From NCBI GenBank assembly GCA_963969365.1, contig OZ017760.1, forward strand, positions 2,356,001 through 2,420,000: a DNA stretch of 64,000 bases, read 5' to 3'. Of this stretch, positions 42,358 to 52,700 are shown piece after piece (the first letter of the stretch is position 1; every line of letters starts with the position of its first letter). Source of the DNA: Asterochloris sp. CNOR1. Its lineage: Eukaryota > Chlorophyta > Trebouxiophyceae > Trebouxiales > Trebouxiaceae. The notes below the pieces were generated by a model, which was given only the letters and a program-made list of their open reading frames with translations, ran no database searches and was not told where the DNA came from. Position numbers and translations under genes: made by a program.

Positions 42358-44859
42358 GCAACGGCAGTTCCTGCAGAGGATGCCACTTTGGACACCGGGG
42401 AGCACTGGGCTTGGCAGGAGAGCCTGGCAGTGGAGCCGGCCCCTCTGCAGGAGACTGTGCTGGCTGAACGGGTGGCAGTGCCAGTCCAACACCTGTGGGC
42501 CCTCCTGTTCAAGGTGAGGCGTGGTGGCAGGTTTTTATTTGCTGCATTTGTGTGGTTCTGCATGTGCAGGCGGCAGTGCCAGACCAACACCTGCCATCAG
42601 GAGTCCTGAGGAATGTTGGGTACGTGTGACTGAAGATTGAACTGTGGGCCCTTGATATCTGCATGATACAAAACGGCATGTGTGTGCTGCTGTGTCTGGT
42701 CTGGTGCTGCTTGAGCAGGCGCTGCCTCTGGGCTGGCAATCTCAGAGTGAAGATGGCAGACGAGAATTGTTGGCAGGGGCCCTCAACCCCCAGGTAGGGG
42801 TCGTCGGAGGGTGTTCTCGCGTTCTCTGGGACATCACACAACTGATGGGTAAGTAGGGGCACCCCAAACATACACGCCTGGCCAACATCTAGAAGGGATT
42901 CTCCAGCCAATCAGCTTATCAGCAAGATGAACATCCTGGACATCAGCTTGGTACCCGGCAGCACGCCCCGCTTCTTCAAGTATCAGATGGCCAGTGACTG
43001 ACGCTGACGTCCTGCAGGCAGACGGAGAGCTGCCAGAGGAGGTCCACAGGATCAAACGTAACAGGGATATCCAGACAGGGCAGTGGCACAAGCAAGGTGA
43101 GCAGACAGCCACTCTTGACATAATCTTTCATGTGAAATTCACCTTTTTGACTCTTGACTACACCGCCCAGCAGGACCCGCCACAGCTGTGTATGCAGCTG
43201 TTCCTCAGCACAGCAGGGTGTTTTGAGGTGTTCAGTGTCACGCCGGGCGCACACTCGGCAACTTCTGCAATAGTAGGAGCTCGTCTGGCTGCACCAGCCC
43301 GCCAGAACAAGGAGCTCCACTCACAGCTCAACAGCTGTGCTCAACCTGCAGGTCAGGAGCTGGTCCGGCTGGATCAGTACATCACACCTTTGAAGACCAA
43401 CAAACTGGGCCCCACAGAGGCCCAGTGCTTTGAGCGCCTGGCCTGCCTGTTCAGAACGGACAGCAGCTTCCTGGTGACCAAACGTGTCTCCACGCCACAT
43501 GTGAGCTGCCCTGAGTAGTTGGTAGTGGTGACACCCCTAATGGCTGTGTGTTTTCGTTGTGCCAGCAGACTGCTTCTGCAAGCCGAACCCTGCAGCAGCA
43601 GCAGCCATGCTTCCATTCAGGGAGAGGTGTGTTGTCACTGGTGTGTGAGTTGCACACCCTAGATGCCTGCGCCAGGTTACCTCACAGTTGTGCTGCGCAA
43701 GACATTGTGGAAGCCTGCCAGCAGCAAGCACTCATATCGCTGGGAGATGCGCCTGCTGAGGCAGCGGCCTGCTCAGTAGAGCTCTGCACTGCTGTCCAGG
43801 CAGAATCTGTACTCCAAGCTCAGCAGAAACCCCCAGATCTGGGACAGCATGCATGGTACCATCTGCATGCAGCTCGCAAGTGTTTAGGGTTGTCTAGCAC
43901 TTGCATAGCCCAAATTGCCATGCCCGCTTTGATGGTGTCACACTATCATTGCTTTGAACGAGCTGCAAGCTGTGTTCAACTGCTGTCTTGTGGCCCATGC
44001 AGGTACCTTTTGGCAAGGCATTCTGCAGCTCCCTGCAGTGGTACGCTCGAGCTGACAGCCCAGGGCGTTGCAACCTGCGTGTCAGCTGCCAGGTGGACTT
44101 TACAGGATTTGTGGGGCCCTTGAAAGGCCTCATCCACAGGTCGTCAATGGAGGTGAGCTTCACGTCTGCGCTGAGCCCACCTTACTGTTGGAGACCGCCT
44201 CAGCAACGCCACCCAGGGGATTTCTTGTGTGAATTCGGTGAGGGGGACTCAGACACCGTAATTGCAGTGACTCTGAGGTGTTCACTGTACACAGCTCAGC
44301 CGCTTTAGGTGGGATGGGATACTTATTGCAGCATGCACTTGGGCTGAGTCAGTGCTGGCATGTGCACACCGCCACGCTAGACCATTGTGCCAACATGCCC
44401 CCTGCATCACCTTGCAAACACCAGCCGCCCAAGCTGCATGCAGACTCTGGTTACACAGGTACAGGCCACCAGTACTTGGCCTGCCCTTTGCTCACTTGGC
44501 TCACTCACGTCTACCAGCTGTCTGTGCTGCAGGGCATGCGTGAGCACCACCAAATCGTCCTGGAGCACCTGCGGCAGGCGACGGCAGGCAAGGGTGGCTC
44601 TGGGCCCCCTCCTGGGGCGTCTAGCCGCACTTGTGTTGCTGCGTCTGGAGCACACTCCAAAGACTTAACTATGTTGCCTGCTCGCCAGAGAACCATCATC
44701 AAGGTGCTGGTGGCAGCACTGGTGGCGATGGCCATTTTGGTAATGGCAGTGACCCGATTTGCCATGGAGTTAGATGAGGAACTGACTCGCAGCAGGCGGG
44801 CACTGGTTCTCGTAAATGACACTGGCTGTGCGTTGCCCAGCTTGACAACACTACCATGA
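42358..44859 (+). CDS. VASt-domain membrane protein (LAM/Aster-like), 5' end uncertain
   Basis: VASt domains bind sterols or other lipids at membrane contact sites and are usually preceded by a GRAM domain and followed by a transmembrane anchor. Exons are about 42358-42513, 43018-43096, 43352-43500, 44003-44152 and 44533-44859; the last four splice in phase to a TGA. Visible blocks are VAVPVQHLWALLFK (domain start), VHRIKRNRDIQTGQWHK, YITPLKTNKLGPTEAQCFER, SSFLVTKRVSTPH followed by VPFGKAFCSSLQWYARAD, and LRVSCQVDFTGFVGPLKGLI. The last exon encodes the anchor IIKVLVAALVAMAILVMAV and a short tail. No GRAM domain was found upstream, so either it lies in unrecognised exons or this protein lacks it. 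A short exon between 42513 and 43018 may be missing. Intron 1 holds a decayed copy of the first exon's end. Confidence 0.78.
42569..42606 (+). repeat. Decayed copy of the VASt exon end
   Basis: GGCGGCAGTGCCAGACCAAC at 42569 repeats GGTGGCAGTGCCAGTCCAAC at 42471. The first 25 bases differ at only two positions, at a step of 98 bp. The copy lies just inside the intron after the donor at 42514 and is followed by CACCTG and then divergent sequence. Confidence 0.8.
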
Positions 44860-45237
44860 CAGGACAACAACAGCCCATCCCAGCCAGCATGGCTACCAAA
44901 GTGCATGTTGTGTGTCAGTCAAATCCAGCATCTGTTCAGATGGCGCATCGTGAATCATTCGAAGTCCATGCAAGTCAAGCAGAGTGAAAACAATGTATGA
45001 ATTGAGCAACGGACTCATTTGCACTAAGAGTTTCCATAAAGGAAGCTTGATTGATCAAATACAGTTCTGTGGAGTCCCCACACCAAGAGAGGGGCCACCA
45101 TGACAGCTAGATAGGCAGAGGAGCCGGAATCTCAATAGTGAGAGAATGAGCACCGAACAGCACCAGATACTGCAACACATTTGTGGAGCTGCCATCAAAT
45201 CTGTTTGCTGTGATGTTTTGTGATGACTCAGTAGCTT

Positions 45238-48200
45238 TCACCGCCGCGCACTGGGAGTGTTCTTCCAGATGAGCTGGCGCAAGGCCGTCTGTAACACTTT
45301 GTGCTCGTACACCTGCAGGCAGACACGAACACTGTCAAACAAGAGGTGCTCTGCGCTTATTGCCGCTATCAAGCAGCTTCAGCTTGTTCTTAGTGGAGCA
45401 GTGGCACAGGGAGCTGCTGCGCCAAGTACAGTCATGGCCTGTTGCAATATAGAGGGCAGTAGTACGCTGAAAACTGGTTCTTGCAGAGCAGTGCAAGTTA
45501 GAAGGCCAGCTGCAGTGCGCCACCACTCATGGCGTGCGCCCTCTCTGACCCAGCAGTCAGTAAGGCAAGGTTAGGCAGCACACCTGCAGGCGCTCTATAG
45601 CGGCAGCTGAGCCTGACAGTGATCTGACGTCTGACATCCGCACTCGCTGTACCTACAGCAGGTTGGGCAGTTCTGAGAGTTCCACTGTATATGCTTGCAG
45701 AACGTTCGTTGATACGTGACCCAACAGCACTTTGCTGCATAGCCAGCAGGCAGCCACAGCAGGACGCTACAGGGACAACTGTGGCCGATACTGTGTTACA
45801 AGACGGCCAAGCACTGCACCTGCGGCAGGCAGGCTAGGCTTTGGCAGGGACTGCTCAGGGAAGCTTACTGCAGCATCACAGTGGATGCCGTATTATGGCC
45901 AGCCCAAGAGCTCCACAGCAGCGCCAAAGGTAGAGCAGGCTTACCACAGCGCCATCTACAGCCTGGAAGGCAGCATGTATGCAGAAATGGCTCATCAAAA
46001 CATGTAAAGCCATGCACGTCAGGCCCACCAGGGCGCCCTCAACAAAGAATACGAAGGAGGGTACAATGGGCCCCTTCTTGCGGGGGTGGCGGTGGAAACG
46101 CGCCACATCTGTAAGCTCATCAAATTCGCCCCAGATGTCGTGCTTCAGGCAGCAGACACCTGCAGGGACAGGAGGCAGGTTGCTCACAGCTACCCTTGAG
46201 CAGCGGCACTGGCCAAGACCGTGTGGCAGCCATGTCCAGGCATCTGCTTACATTAGCACTTCCCTGCAGGCACAACAGGCAGGTTGACATGATAGCTTGC
46301 AAAAACATGGCTTCACCACCCCAGACATCCTCCCAGTGTTGGCCAGATGTGACCCCGTTGCCAGCACACTCCTGCAGCTGCAGCAGGCAGTTTGCCTGAG
46401 CCTGACTTGCATTCGGGCCCCAGGTGTGGTAGCGACATCTTGCAAGACAAGCCCAGGATTGGCTTCCAGGCGGCTCCCAGCTGAACCAGAATGTCTCAGC
46501 TGTCTTTGTTGTCTAAGAGCAGTAGTGACCAGACTGAAACATGCCTGGTTACCCCAGACGCCATGCTTCAGGCAAGAGGCCCCTGCGTGGACTGTGAGGA
46601 GGGCAGTTCAAGTGATGCAGTGTGCAGTGGCACCCACCTTGCACATGCCTGACATGGTCACCCTGACATTGCACTTCAGACACGTGTGGAAACGGAGGCG
46701 ATTGCACCTCTCATGCCTGGCCACACAAAGACAGCAGAGATGGCAGACTTCGAGGTGTTGCAAAGTAATTGCATCTGCAAGATTGCAAGGGGAACATTGT
46801 GTGCTTCACAACTTACAGTTGGCACTAGTTGTGCACCCTGCATGGCTAAGGAGGTGCCCTAAAGCGTGCAAACTGGGTCTGAAAGCCCTGTGCAGACCCC
46901 TGGCTCAGCAAAAAGCAGGTGCGCAACAAGCTGTCTTCCACAAGATTGAACGTCACGCAGCGTGGCAATGCAGACCCTTGCTGCCTGTCTAAGGCAGCAT
47001 TGCGAAGTACACTGCTCCCCATGCAAGCCACCTGCTGCCCTCACCTGCCCTTTGCCTAGCATAGTCCCGAGAGAGGTCCGCATAGCTACGCAGCACTGCC
47101 TTGCATCCTCCACAGGACTGCAGGCAAAGGAAGGCAGGTTGTCAGCATGGCCTGTCTGCCGCAGCTGAAAAGGGCCTGGTGTAAGTGTTGCTGCAGCACT
47201 GGCACAGACAAGCAGGGCGGCTGAGTAGTGCCACAGGGTATTTCAGAAGACTGCTTACACATAGTGCGCACAAAAGTGACATGCATTATATGGCTGTAAG
47301 GATCCAGTCACGCGTACCAGGTGCTTGCCTAGTCATCAACAACCATGCGCTCTTGCCCAGCAGATTGGATGCAGTCTGACTATCTGGTGCAGTCTCACCT
47401 TGCTGTAGAGAAACAGAATCACGACTGCGCTGCCTGCCATGTCCACCAGTGAGTCCAGGTGTGTCAAATTCAGGACTTCAACCACCTGCAGGCACGCAGC
47501 TTGCAGACGAAGGGGTGGGCACTCTGCCGAGCTCATGGGCTGTGTCAAGGCGTGAAAGCCGTGAGCTCAACTTGCATGGACGAGCACAACAGCCAGCTGA
47601 ATGTGCAGGACTGGCAGAAGGCTCTAAAGCCAGAGAGTGGCTGCAGCTGTGCACAGCCAAATGCCTGCCTGCTGACACTCTAGGCAGCCAGCTGGACGCA
47701 GCTGTGCATGTCTGACAGGTAGCGCTGGCGGAGAGAGAGGGGTTGCAGCTGGTGCTTGCGTGCACCCGGCGACAGGCTGCCACCAGGGCTGCCTTGATGA
47801 GCATCTCACGGTGAGTGACTCGTTGAGCTGAGTGCAGCCCTCTGCCACATTGCTTGCCATGATGTTGCAGATGCAAAGATGCATTGCTGCCTTTGCTGTC
47901 AACAGTGAAAGTTGCCACCACATAGCAGCTGGCTAGAATGCATGCACTGTCCACACAATGACCAACATGGCTGGCGCGCACACAGCGCGTCATGCTGAGG
48001 TGATGCTGAGAAGCTTGCCTGGCCAGGTGCATGGCTCTGCTGAACAAGCGTGAGGTCCCTCTGGACCTGACGCTGCAGCTGCAGCTCCAGATGGCGACGT
48101 CTGTCGATTTGCAGTGCCCTTGTGACCACCAGGCCCCTGTCTCTACCCACCATACATTGCTTTGTCAAAGTGCAGCACCCCTGCAGGAGTCATTCTCCTT

Positions 48201-48276
48201 GAGGCTGCAGGCCCTGACATATTGACTTGCCAGTCTTCACCTTCCCACCTGAGCAGGCTGTGATCTTGATGGCCAT
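45238..48276 (-). CDS. Unrecognised multi-exon protein with membrane segments
   Basis: Coding-like minus-strand segments with good splice signals run from about 48276 to a TGA at 45238-45240. They include MAIKITACS (possible start), a charged helical stretch QIDRRRHLELQLQRQVQRDL (about 48110-48020), REMLIKAALVAACRR, LTHLDSLVDMAGSAVVILFL followed by YSK and a GTGAGA donor (about 47488-47397), and VLRSYADLSRDYARQR. Then come CLKHDIWGEFDELTDVARF followed by HRHPRKKGPIVPSFVFFVEG and a hydrophobic run (about 46165-46015), RVRMSDVRSLSGSAAIERLQ, and VYEHKVLQTALRQLIWKN at the C-terminus. I do not recognise the family and cannot prove that all pieces belong to one transcript. At least two hydrophobic segments suggest a membrane protein. 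If the start is right, it is divergent from MCU with about 110 bp between start codons. Confidence 0.4.
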
Positions 48277-48388
48277 GGCGAAGGTACGTGCGCCACTGCT
48301 CCCTGCCTCACTTGCAGGGCCATTCTGCAGCAGGCAATGAGTCAGCTAAGTCCCTCCCCTTCTTGGTAGGTTGATTGAGGCGCCAATC
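48277..48388. promoter_or_regulatory. Putative short bidirectional promoter
   Basis: Only 112 bp separate the proposed ATG of the minus-strand membrane protein (48276) from the first ATG of MCU (48389). If both starts are right, transcription of the two genes must begin from this stretch or from inside each other's 5' region. No recognisable TATA box is seen. The minus-strand start is the weaker of the two. Confidence 0.3.
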
Positions 48389-51300
48389 ATGCGCCGCAGA
48401 TGCCTGTCTCTGGCCCTGGAGCAGTTGCATGGCCTCCTTAATGGCTGCCAGGCTGAGAGCCAATCTGCACTGGCTTGTTTGCGGACATTCAGCTCCTTGA
48501 CAGATCCTGTGTCGGAAGTCAAGTTGCTACCCTCCAGACAGTGGGCCTTGAACTCAGATCACAAGGCAAAATGTGCATGTTACAGCACCAATCGTGGTCT
48601 GAGCGGTGGTGCCTGGAGACAGCAGGGATGGAGCGGCCTGCAGCCAGGTTTCCTGCTGCAACAGGCATCGCCTATGGTCAGGGGCTTATCCACATCTCAC
48701 AGTGGGGAGGAAGACCCAGAAGGGCAGGCTGCCCTGGAGCGGCAGAGGGTTCGGGAAGCAATCGGGGTGCTGCAGGTAATCATGCCAGCAGCAACAGTGC
48801 CAGAGAGATGCTGCACTCAGGCTTCTGCAGCTGGGTGCGTGATCCCTGGCCCAGCAGAGGATCCAGCTGGACATCTGGGAAGTAGCAGAGCATGCCCTGC
48901 AGCTGCCAGGCAGGACTGGCTGCTGAGGCAACCCAGCATTTGAAGGGACATGGCCTGCCAGGATGACATGGCCAAGCAGCTTGGTCAGGCAAACATTTGC
49001 AGATTTGCCGTCAGCTTGCCAAGTGCCATAATGTCCGCGGCCCAGCAGCCCATGTAGATTTGGTCACAGCTTGGCCAGTCATGCTGGCATGTCTCTAATT
49101 GAGCTGGTGTAGCTGACAGCATGGTGGCCTGCACTGAGGCACCGCTGCCCTGCAGCATGAGTAAGTTGCAATGCACAACCATATCTGGGGTAGAGTCTTG
49201 GCGCCCCCTTGCTGCCCCTGCGGCCCATGTGCAGACAGAGGCAGCCTCTGTGATACAGGCTTTTCAGCATGCTGCTGTGCTGAGAGAGTGCTGAAGCCTT
49301 GCTGCAGCTGCAGCGTGTGCTCTGGTGATACAGCGCCTCTAGGCCACCCAGCCAATATACCTTGTTGCTGCCCCTGCAGCACGTGCACATGGTGCAGCTG
49401 CGGGAGAGGCTAGCGACGCTCAGCGACACCCGCTTGCACATCAGTCACTCGGAGCTCCTGCAGCACATTGTGGACAGGTGAGCCAGGGGCGTCAGGAATG
49501 GACTGAACACAACACTGCAAGGTTGTCTGCCAGGCATTGATACCTGCAGCACCTCAGATTGTGGCTGGAGGATCTGCTGCCTAGTGGCACACCAGCAGTG
49601 CTGGCAGTGCCAGTGTCTGCTTGAAGTTTGGATGCTTTGACCAGCTCCCTTAGCACCCTGAGAAACGGTGAGATTGTGCTGTGAGGAGCTGTCTGCCAAC
49701 AAAATTGCAACGCCTCCTGGTTGGCTTTGCTGCCCTCAGCACTCTGTATAGTGGGCATGGGAGCAGCGACCTGCCGGTGGTGCACTATCTTGCTGGCACC
49801 ACTGCCTGCATGTATGATCAACTCTGCATGCAAGGGCTCCTGCAGCACAGCATTGACAGGTGAGCAGGGCCAGACCACCTTTGTAAGGCAGCACATCAAT
49901 CCTGCTAACACTCCCCTGGGCGCATCAGCTTGTCCTGCAAACAACTAGATGAGTAGGCCTCACTCTTTTTGCATCTGTACCCCTGGGCGCTGGCGAGGCC
50001 CTTTGCAACCCTGCACAACACTGCCGGCAGCGTGTCCGTCATCAGTCATGTCATATCCTTGCTGGATGCAGTTTTGTAGCTTCTGCCTGGCAGGCCCTGC
50101 TCTGAAGCTGCCAACAACCCCCTGCAAGTCCCTGCTGCTGCTTCATGATGAGCGCCTGCAGATGTCCTGTCGTGCTGCTGCACTCCATGCTGCTCCTCCG
50201 TCGATGTCTGCACAGCTGAGGTCAGGCTGTGAGGCCACTGGCAGCTCTGACTCGCAAGCTGTATCTTTGACCTGCAGCTCTGCAGTGAGACGAATTTGAC
50301 AGCAGAGCGTGCTGTTGAGGTGCTTCAGTCTGAGGCCCAGCACTGTCGCCTGGCTTGTGGCTCAGCTAGGCACTTGGCAGGGCACTCCACTAAAGCAATG
50401 GACACTGGTGCTGGCTCCACTATCTTACTTTGTCTTTTCTATTCTGCAGCTCTGCAGCGCAGACGCGGGCTGAGGCGGAGCACATTGCTGAGGCGCTGGA
50501 CACTGCCGGCTTCGTGATGCGCTTCCGGGACAAGGTCTACCTGAGGCCAGCTGAGATTGCTGGCATGGTCCTGCAGGTAAGTCCTCTGTGAAGGCAACAC
50601 CTGGTGCCAGCAAGCTTCTCAGGGCTTTCTCTATGAAGCAATGCGTGCTGACCAGTCTGATGTAGGCTGGACGATTGCTAGGTAGTGCTGCTATCAAAGA
50701 GTTGGCTAAAGCTCGCCCAGGACATACACTGGCAGTATATTTGCAGTGCCTGTGCAAATAACGAGGCAGCCCCAGACAAGACGTCCTCCGGAGACAATTT
50801 GCACTACACGCTAGTGTTTTGCACAGCCCTTCTCACTGGTGTGCCCTCATGGGGATGCTGCTGTGCTAGTCAATTCGGGCATGAGCATCCAGCCTGCCAC
50901 CACTAGGCAGCCTACAGTCAGCCTGTGCTTTTGACCACTGCCTGGCACTTTGATTTGCCTGTGCCTGCAGTCCGTCGCTGGAAAGATGTCACAGAGCTGC
51001 AGTTGCGGTTTTTTCTTTTTTCAGATACAGGCATCCCATGATTTGTGTGTGCTTCTGTTGCATGCAGCCTTGCGACTACTCATTGCTTCTTGCCTGCAGT
51101 CTGTCCCAGACACACGCCACGAGATTGCCATGGAGCTGCAGAAGCTGAAGGCGCAGCTGGAGCCGCTGATTGCCCAGAAACAGGAGGTGGACAAGAACGC
51201 CCACAGGTGGGGCTGCAGCTGGTACATCCTTCTGCCCTTGGACCAGCTGTTGCCAGCAAAGCTGTCTGTAGCTCTCATGCTATCAGGTTGTGCCATCAGA

Positions 51301-52535
51301 ACGACTTCACGATGCCACAGCAGGATCATGCGGCGTGGACAACAGGAAAGCTAGACGGACAAAGGCCTGGGAACTCAGCATATGCATTGAGTATGCAAGT
51401 ACCTGCGACCGTGAGTGAACTCACTTAGCACCTGAATTGCATTGGGGCTGTCTTCAACACAGGCTTTGTGGCTTGGAGCAGACAAGCCAAGCCAATGCAC
51501 CCCACCGCCACAGGATTTCTTGTGCCTGGCAGAGCTGCTGACCACAGCCATCAGCTGAGAGGCTGTTGGCACAAGTAAGCAGCTCAGGCTATGGCTTAGC
51601 CTGAAGCTCAATGTGCAGATGCCAGACAACGCTGCCTGAGCTTGCTCGTTGCCTGCTTGCAGGATGTCGCAGCGAGTCCTGTGGGGTGGCTTGGCTGCCA
51701 CTGCAGTTGTCTGGGCCGTGTGCCTGCGATTGACATTTTGGTGAGCAAGCCGAACTGCCATGCCTTTGCTGCTGTTTGATGAACCTGAGCTAAGGTTGAG
51801 GCAGGTCACTGCCAGAGACGCAGCCAGCGCTGCATATCTGCGTTCCTGCATTGCTGCCCAAGCTGCCCAGCTGCCACATCATCAGGCCTCCTCCGCTGAA
51901 TCAGGGAGCTCTCATGGGATGTTATGGAGCCAGTGACCTATTTTTTGGGCACAGCCACAGGTAATTGACTTATGAGCATCACTCTTACACGTCAATGGCC
52001 GCTCACCCATCCGTGGTACTGCCATCTTGCTTGGGACTTACAGCACAGGCTTTGCACACACTGCTGATGCCTGTTGGGGACACCGACTCAGCACTGCTCT
52101 GCTGCTCAGGTCTGCTGCTGCCCTGGCTATATTTTATGGTCAGCCAAGAGGAGTTTGGCTTCAAGCAGTACAAGAGGCGGCAGTCTGAAAAGTACAAGGT
52201 GGGTCTTGGCTGTAGGCCTACTGCGTACTGCCCTGTCAGTCAGCTGCAGCCTCTGCATTGGGCATCTCTGTGCCAGTCATCTACTGGGCAACAGCTGTGT
52301 CGTTGTGACTGAGCCAATTCCCACCATTGTACAGATTGATGGATACCGACAGCATGAGCTGGATGTGGAGCGGATGAACCTCCTGCTCAGGCAGGTGCAC
52401 CGCTATGAGAGGTACTTGGACAACGCTGACATGCCTGAGGATCAGGGGCTCAGGGAACGCACTGCTGAAAGCCTCCAAGGCGACAGCTCTGTACACCAAG
52501 TCCCACTGACCCCAAAGATGACAAGTGCAGTGTGA
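48389..52535 (+). CDS. MCU: Mitochondrial calcium uniporter (MCU), eight exons
   Basis: MCU is the pore subunit of the Ca2+ channel of the inner mitochondrial membrane. Exons 48389-48775, 49380-49477, 50450-50576, 51100-51206, 51663-51740, 51905-51960, 52110-52198 and 52335-52535 sum to 1143 nt and splice in frame to TGA, giving 380 aa. The N-terminus MRRRCLSLALEQLHGLL is Arg-rich and suits mitochondrial import. Family landmarks are VMRFRDKVYLRPAEIAGMVL, the coiled coil ELQKLKAQLEPLIAQKQEVD, first membrane helix VLWGGLAATAVVWAVCLRL, the selectivity-filter signature WDVMEPVTYF (across exon 6), second helix LLLPWLYFMVS and a C-terminal coiled coil ERMNLLLRQVHRYERYL. The alternative TTG upstream was not used as a start. 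The next gene, IFT52, starts 165 bp after the stop on the same strand. Confidence 0.93.
49543..49868 (+). repeat. Donor-side copies of MCU exon 2 in intron 2
   Basis: Exon 2 ends AGCTCCTGCAGCACATTGTG then GACAG and a GTGAGC donor at 49478. Within the intron, GGCTCCTGCAGCACAGCATT then GACAG and GTGAGC occurs at about 49834-49866, 381 bp away, with the donor hexamer intact. A poorer copy, CCTGCAGCACCTCAGATTGT, lies at 49543. The distal copy keeps a usable donor and could be an alternative or cryptic splice site. Confidence 0.75.
50271..50335 (+). repeat. Acceptor-side copy of MCU exon 3
   Basis: Exon 3 begins after TCTGCAG at 50443-50449, with CTCTGCAGCGCAGACG and later GCGGAGCACATTGCTGAGG. 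About 172 bp upstream, CCTGCAG is followed by CTCTGCAGTGAGACGA and GCAGAGCGTGCTGTTGAGG, an aligned decayed copy in which TGA interrupts the frame. The same intron therefore has donor-side copies at its 5' end and an acceptor-side copy at its 3' end. Confidence 0.78.
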
Positions 52536-52700
52536 AGCTGCCGGTTAGAGTTTCCATGTGGTCTACACGAAGAATTCACCAGCGACAGAACGGTTGAGGC
52601 AGGAACAGACCCGGTCTTGTTTTGAAAGGGCAAACAAGTCAATGGAGCCAAGCTGTGACGTTTGACCGCCATCCCCCATGTCTCGCAGATCGTTGCAGCA

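Noticed and set aside
48371-48388. Upstream TTG as the MCU start
   Set aside because: Non-AUG start is not needed; ATG at 48389 gives an Arg-rich N-terminus suited to mitochondrial import.
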